From Chloroflexota bacterium (lineage in GTDB: Bacteria > Chloroflexota > Anaerolineae > Anaerolineales > Anaerolineaceae), in the NCBI GenBank assembly GCA_029561345.1, contig JAKQJC010000057.1, positions 36,654 to 100,653 on the forward strand: 64,000 bases of DNA, in the 5' to 3' direction. Positions 60,056-64,000 of this stretch are shown here, piece after piece (position 1 is the first letter of the stretch; each line of letters opens with the position of its first letter). The translations under genes were made by a program, and so were the position numbers. The notes beneath the pieces were generated by a model, which was given only the letters and a program-made list of their open reading frames with translations, did no database searches and was not told the origin of the DNA.

Positions 60056-61807
60056 CTATGCCTGTGTATTAATATTGCTGGTTGCAGAATTGAGCGAATT
60101 CAATTGCGTCATGGTGTATCCCAGCGATGTCAATGTCGCCTGCATCTGCGAATACTGCTTGATCAGCAGTTCCTGCCGCTTGGTCAGGCGGTCAGTGAGC
60201 GAGGTGATGCGGTCTTCCAGGGATTTGATCTGGTTGGTGGTGCTGGTCAGCTGGCGGCTGGCGTAGCCTGAGCTGCCCGTAAAAGCGCCCACCCGCGTAT
60301 CCACCGCGCCCATCACCGCGTCCATCAGCGCCTTCACATCACCCGCGTTGTTGGCCAGCGCTGATTCCAGCTTGGCTGAATCGCTCACGCGGAGGGTCAG
60401 GTTGTCATCGAGGGTCAATCCAATCTGGCTCAGGCGCGTGTAGGCCCCGCTGTTGACCACCGAGCGGTTCATCATATTGGTCAGATCCTGGTTGAGGGTG
60501 CGAAAGACCATTTCACCAGATAAGGCGCCGCGGGTGTAGGTGCCGTTTTCATTTTTTGTCACCGCGGTTTTCGTGCGCAGGTAGGTCTGCAGTTCATTAT
60601 ATTTGGTGACAAAGGTATTGATGGCCTCACGGGCGCCGGAATTATCATCCGCCACTGACAGGGTGGCCGATTTTCCTTCTGCGTCCGCGGCCAGGTTGAT
60701 GGTCACGCCGCCAATCACGTCGGTCAGACCGGTATTGGACGAGCGTTCAATGGCCAAATTATTCACGGTGAACTGGGCGTTGCGGGCAGAATTGGCCACT
60801 TCATTTTTATATGAGCCGTCCCCATTGAGCAGGCCCAGGCTGTTCAGCACGTTGTTGGCATCCGTGTTGGCCAGGGCAATTTTATAGCTTGCGCCTGATT
60901 TATCAGCCGTCAGCACCAGGCGGCGGTCCACCACGCTGGCCGTCATGCCGTTGCCCTCAGCGTAAGTGCCGTCATTGATCGCGCTGGCAATATCGGCCAG
61001 GCTCTGGTTGGTTGAAACGGTGATGGATTGGCCCTTGGCTGTGTAAGCAAGCTGGGCAGCTCCATTCATATAATTGCTTCCTGCCGCCGGCATTTCGCCG
61101 CTGAAATTAATTTTCAGCCCGCGGCCGGTGTCATATTCCGTGCTGCTGGTCGGCATGGCCTGCCAACCGGAAGAAAAACTTCCCGTTGAGCCGCTCTGTA
61201 CACTGACAGCATCGCCGTTGGCATCCACCACGCGGAATTTCCATGTCCCGCTGTCTTGCTTGGTTTCAATAAAATAATTACCGCTGGTCAGTTCCGACTG
61301 TCCACTGGTCAGGTCGCCGGTACTAAACCCGGTCACGCTGCTGTTGGTCACCCCAGCCGCCGCTGCGCGGGCAGCCGCGCCGCCAATCACAAAGGTGCCT
61401 TCCAGTCCCAGGGGTTCGGTGGCGCTGGCCATGCGGTCTGAGCGTAAAACATGGGCGCTGGCCAGTTGGGTAACGGAAAAGTTGTAAGTGCCTTTGATGG
61501 CGCTGGACGTGGTATTGGCCGTCAGCACCGTTGAACCGCTGGTGAACGGCGTGACCGTACCTTTTACGCCCGTTGTCAGGGCGTAGGTGGCCTGGGTGCT
61601 GATCAGTTTACGCAGCGGCGCCTGAAAAGCATCCAGATAGCTTTTCAGGTCCGTATAGACGCTCTTTTGAACGGTCAGCGTATCTTTTTGCGTCTGAAGC
61701 AGTGTCAGGGGCTGACTCGCTTGCTTCATCTGCGTGTTGATCAGGTTGACAAAATAAGAGTCCAGATTCGCAGTCGAAGCCGTTGATGAAACACTACTCG
61801 TCGCCAT
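60056..61807 (-). CDS. fliD: Flagellar filament cap protein
   Basis: A 583-residue FliD (HAP2). It starts with the conserved segment LDSYFVNLINTQMKQASQPL and LTVQKSVYTDLKSYLDAF. The variable middle domains carry repeats of Ser/Thr/Gly-rich strands, and the C-terminal coiled coil (SLEDRITSLTDRLTKRQELL) ends with MQATLTSLGYTMTQLNSL. It caps the filament and folds incoming flagellin. It lies between flagellin and flaG. Confidence 0.94.
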   Translation of the reverse strand: MATSSVSSTASTANLDSYFVNLINTQMKQASQPLTLLQTQKDTLTVQKSVYTDLKSYLDAFQAPLRKLISTQATYALTTGVKGTVTPFTSGSTVLTANTTSSAIKGTYNFSVTQLASAHVLRSDRMASATEPLGLEGTFVIGGAAARAAAAGVTNSSVTGFSTGDLTSGQSELTSGNYFIETKQDSGTWKFRVVDANGDAVSVQSGSTGSFSSGWQAMPTSSTEYDTGRGLKINFSGEMPAAGSNYMNGAAQLAYTAKGQSITVSTNQSLADIASAINDGTYAEGNGMTASVVDRRLVLTADKSGASYKIALANTDANNVLNSLGLLNGDGSYKNEVANSARNAQFTVNNLAIERSSNTGLTDVIGGVTINLAADAEGKSATLSVADDNSGAREAINTFVTKYNELQTYLRTKTAVTKNENGTYTRGALSGEMVFRTLNQDLTNMMNRSVVNSGAYTRLSQIGLTLDDNLTLRVSDSAKLESALANNAGDVKALMDAVMGAVDTRVGAFTGSSGYASRQLTSTTNQIKSLEDRITSLTDRLTKRQELLIKQYSQMQATLTSLGYTMTQLNSLNSATSNINTQA

Positions 61808-61843
61808 AATTCACCTCTTTCATCCCGTGCAGATATGGCTATA

Positions 61844-61865
61844 GGGGAGCAAGGATTTGCTCCCC
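61844..61865 (-). terminator. Hairpin between flagellin and fliD
   Basis: GGGGAGCAA (61844-61852) pairs perfectly with TTGCTCCCC (61857-61865) around a 4-nt loop, 37 bp after the flagellin stop. There is no T-run, so it is probably an mRNA-stabilising or partial-termination hairpin that lowers fliD relative to flagellin. Confidence 0.6.
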
Positions 61866-61901
61866 ATTACCATCTCATCGTTTTCGAGATTATTAAGCTT
61901 G

Positions 61902-63134
61902 CTACTTGAAGAGTGACAGCAGGAACTGCGGCGCTGATTGGGCCTGTGAGAGGATGGCCGCATTCACATGCTGTGTGATCAAGGATTTGCTGGTATTCAC
62001 CTGATCTTCCGCCGATTGCGCGTCGGTGATGCGCGGCTGGCTGGCAATTTGCGCTTCGCGTTCATCCAGCCGTTCCTTGAGCGAGCGCATCAGGCTCTTT
62101 TGCCCAACCACATCGCTCAGGCGGGATTCCAGATAGCCGGCGAAGTCAACAAACTCAGAGGCGGCAGCCAGGTAGTTCGTCAGCGGTGCCTGCAGCGCTG
62201 GCTGCTTGCCGCTATTGATATTATAGTCGCCTTTGCGAGTATAGCCAACAGCCACTTTGTATGAACCGGCATCAAGTCCGGGGGTGATGTTGACCGAGTT
62301 GATTCCGCGTCCGGCTTCGCCAAAGACAGCCTTGGCAGCGCCTTCACCATATGGAGCAACCGCGCTCGCGGCCACTTCATTGCCTGCCGCATCCAGCAGC
62401 CGCGCCTGGAAGGTCTTGCCGCCTTCAGCCTCATTGACGTTGACTTCGACCTGATACAGGCCAGAAGCCAGCTCATTCGGAATCTCCTTGTCAGCCGGGG
62501 CCACATTCACCGGATAGGCATCTGGAATGATGCCCGGGATCAGCAGCTTGAGAATGGACTTTGGCGAGAGGTCGGTCAATTCCGGCCCTTCACCAACCAG
62601 GCGCTGCCCGGCTTTTTCACCCAGCCCCATTTCCGCTTCAGGATTGACATTCTTCAGGCCGCTCAGGAAGGTCTCATCAACACTGCCGGTGATGGTCTGA
62701 ATGGTGATGGATGTGGCCGTAAAGCTGCCGTCCAGAAGGTTATTGCCATTCCAGGTAGCCTGCTTCACCGTCTCGGCCATTTCGCCCATCAGCTGGCGGA
62801 TCTGGCTCAAGGCCTGATCGCGATCCACCAGGGCTGAGGTTTCCTGGCCGGCCTTTTCGGCAAGGCCTTTCATCCGCTCCAACAGGCTGCCGATTTTGTC
62901 CAATCCCCAATCCGAAACCGTCAGCAGGTTCTTGGCTTCACCAATATTGCTCAACACAACTTTGATCTCTTCGCTGTGGGCGCTGATCTTCGAGACCGAG
63001 ATTTCAACAGGTTCAGTTGAAGAGGTCCGTTGTGCCTGGCTGGCATTGCGGCTGTTGTTGATACGCTCCTGACCAACTAAGTTGCTGAGCGCCTCAATGT
63101 TTCCACTAATTCGATTAATATCGTTCGTCGCCAT
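61902..63134 (-). CDS. Flagellin with atypical N-terminus
   Basis: A 410-residue flagellin. The D1-type region is recognisable (GEAKNLLTVSDWGLDKI, LLERMKGLAEKAG, WNGNNLLDGS), and the C-terminus ends NAAILSQAQSAPQFLLSLFK as in canonical flagellins. The first 40 residues lack the usual NxxALN...LSSGLRIN segment of D0. The centre (about 225-320) holds an inserted beta-rich domain shared with the neighbouring flagellin. AGGTG precedes the ATG, and a near-perfect sigma-28 promoter lies 82-108 bp upstream. Confidence 0.88.
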   Translation of the reverse strand: MATNDINRISGNIEALSNLVGQERINNSRNASQAQRTSSTEPVEISVSKISAHSEEIKVVLSNIGEAKNLLTVSDWGLDKIGSLLERMKGLAEKAGQETSALVDRDQALSQIRQLMGEMAETVKQATWNGNNLLDGSFTATSITIQTITGSVDETFLSGLKNVNPEAEMGLGEKAGQRLVGEGPELTDLSPKSILKLLIPGIIPDAYPVNVAPADKEIPNELASGLYQVEVNVNEAEGGKTFQARLLDAAGNEVAASAVAPYGEGAAKAVFGEAGRGINSVNITPGLDAGSYKVAVGYTRKGDYNINSGKQPALQAPLTNYLAAASEFVDFAGYLESRLSDVVGQKSLMRSLKERLDEREAQIASQPRITDAQSAEDQVNTSKSLITQHVNAAILSQAQSAPQFLLSLFK

Positions 63135-63215
63135 TTCACACCTCCATGTGATATCTGTCGGGATCCTTCCCTGTATAGAGGACAGGATTGGCGTTTAATA
63201 TAACTCCTGTTCTCT

Positions 63216-63242
63216 TTATCGTCAAACTTTTAGTAAACTTTA
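63216..63242 (-). promoter_or_regulatory. Sigma-28 (FliA) promoter of the flagellin gene
   Basis: Read on the minus strand: TAAAGTTT (63242-63235), exactly 11 bp, then GACGATAA (63223-63216). The FliA consensus is TAAAGTTT-N11-GCCGATAA, so the -35 is perfect and the -10 differs at one base. Confidence 0.82.
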
Positions 63243-63302
63243 GAGCTCCTTGTCAAATTGCTCTGAATTGGTTTGCAAATTTGTTCGTTCATCCCTGCTC
63301 TG

Positions 63303-64000
63303 TTACTTGAACAGCGAGAGCAGGAACTGCGGAGCGGCATTGGCCTGGGCCAGCATCGCCGTGGCCGTCTGCTGCAAGATCATCAGCTTGCTGGCGTTCA
63401 CCTGTTCCTCGGCCATGTTGGCGTTCATGATGCGGTTCCACGAGCCTTCCACATTGATCTGGGCATTGGTCACCTGGTCTTCTTTGAAGGTCAACCGGCC
63501 CACAAAAGACCCGATCATGGCCATCTGCTGGTTCACTTCATTGGCCTTGGTCTCAAGGTAAGACATGAAAGCATTGTACTGCTGTGCAGTGGCCAGGTAC
63601 TTGGCAGTGGCATCAGCACGGCCGTTGGCGCCAGCAGTGCCCAGTGTGCCTTCGGTGCCTGAACCGTTGGTCTTGATGTTGTAGTCGTCTTTGCGGGTGT
63701 AGCCGATCACCGACGTATAGGTACCCACATTCATGGTCGCCAGAGCCTGCGCCAGATCCACGCGGTCAATGCCGCGGGAGGTCGTCTGACCGACATAAGC
63801 GGTGGCAAAGGTGGCGGTGTAAACTGCGGCGCCATCGTAATTGGTCACATTGATGGCTGTGGTCAGGTCTGAGCCGCCAGCATCCTGCAGCTTGATCACC
63901 AGGTCGCGGTGCGCGGCGTTGCCGTCAGATGCCAGTTTCACTTCCACCTTCACCTGGTACAGGCCGGTGGACAGTTCATTCGTCAGGGGGGTTGTTGAAG
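63303..64000 (-). CDS. Second flagellin, C-terminal part
   Basis: The frame is open to the right edge, so the N-terminus lies outside the window; 232 residues are visible. The end, ANMAEEQVNASKLMILQQT and NAAPQFLLSLFK, is a standard flagellin C-terminal D1/D0. The visible upstream part has a beta-rich domain with NELSTGLYQVKV and GYTRKDDYNI, matching NELASGLYQVEV and GYTRKGDYNI of the adjacent flagellin, so the two are tandem paralogues. The sigma-28 promoter of the next flagellin starts 60 bp after the stop. Confidence 0.9.
   Translation of the reverse strand, partial: STTPLTNELSTGLYQVKVEVKLASDGNAAHRDLVIKLQDAGGSDLTTAINVTNYDGAAVYTATFATAYVGQTTSRGIDRVDLAQALATMNVGTYTSVIGYTRKDDYNIKTNGSGTEGTLGTAGANGRADATAKYLATAQQYNAFMSYLETKANEVNQQMAMIGSFVGRLTFKEDQVTNAQINVEGSWNRIMNANMAEEQVNASKLMILQQTATAMLAQANAAPQFLLSLFK

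Noticed and set aside
1..64000. CRISPR arrays, tRNA/rRNA genes, transposases, integrases
   Set aside because: Reading both strands I saw no regular direct-repeat array, no tRNA-like cloverleaf or rRNA sequence, and no transposase or integrase motifs. Small RNAs cannot be excluded by eye.

Overview
The window looks like a chromosomal segment of a flagellated Chloroflexota bacterium, most likely class Anaerolineae. This is inferred, not proven. The clues are the order rpmB (opposite strand) / asp23 / DhaL-domain kinase / degV / recG / coaD, lipoproteins and membrane-anchored proteins with long Pro/Thr-rich linkers, a one-piece two-domain iron-type ABC permease, and no P- or L-ring genes in an otherwise extensive flagellar cluster, which fits a cell without an outer membrane. 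Most of the window is GC-rich and densely packed, with many start/stop overlaps. I saw no tRNA, rRNA, CRISPR array, transposase or integrase.

Layout. Positions 1-3052 hold an ABC importer operon (end of a binding protein, fused permease, ATPase), probably for ferric iron. Next come an MgtC-like membrane protein, a hotdog thioesterase, purB and a type I glutamine synthetase (3154-7390). A minus-strand trio follows: a Ca2+/H+ antiporter, an SH3-like protein and a helical protein of unknown function. From 10013 there are a Ser/Thr kinase and rpe, then rpmB facing the asp23-fakA-degV-recG-coaD group, a coiled-coil protein, an SGNH-like lipoprotein and an M1 peptidase lipoprotein. A 904-residue glycosyltransferase with a C-terminal GT10-like domain is divergent from a tightly coupled cupin / DUF692-like / radical SAM unit (24298-26635).

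Positions about 26.7-35.7 kb form an AT-rich polysaccharide island. Two glycosyltransferases lie on the plus strand. A converging minus-strand operon holds ACP, an adenylate-forming ligase, a FabG-like reductase, a beta-helix acyltransferase, two FdtA-like ketoisomerases (one without its catalytic His pair), a DegT-family aminotransferase and a Wzx-type flippase. Together these could build and export a sugar carrying a 3-amino-3,6-dideoxyhexose with a custom, perhaps 3-hydroxyacyl, N-acyl group. A small sugar-acid group follows (histidine phosphatase, FAH-family hydrolase, UxaE-like epimerase).

Positions 39 kb to the right edge, all minus strand, hold chemotaxis (cheA, cheC, cheD, cheY, cheB, cheR, two cheX) and flagellar genes (flagellins, fliD, flaG, fliS, flgC, fliE, fliF, fliG, fliH, fliI, fliJ, flgB, fliK, flgD, flgE, a hook-length-like gene, an FlhB-tail paralogue and two peptidoglycan hydrolases). 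A near-consensus sigma-28 promoter precedes the complete flagellin and a weaker one precedes fliS. The export gate (flhA, flhB, fliPQR), fliM/fliN, motAB, flgK/flgL, cheW and receptors are not here and must be elsewhere if the system works.
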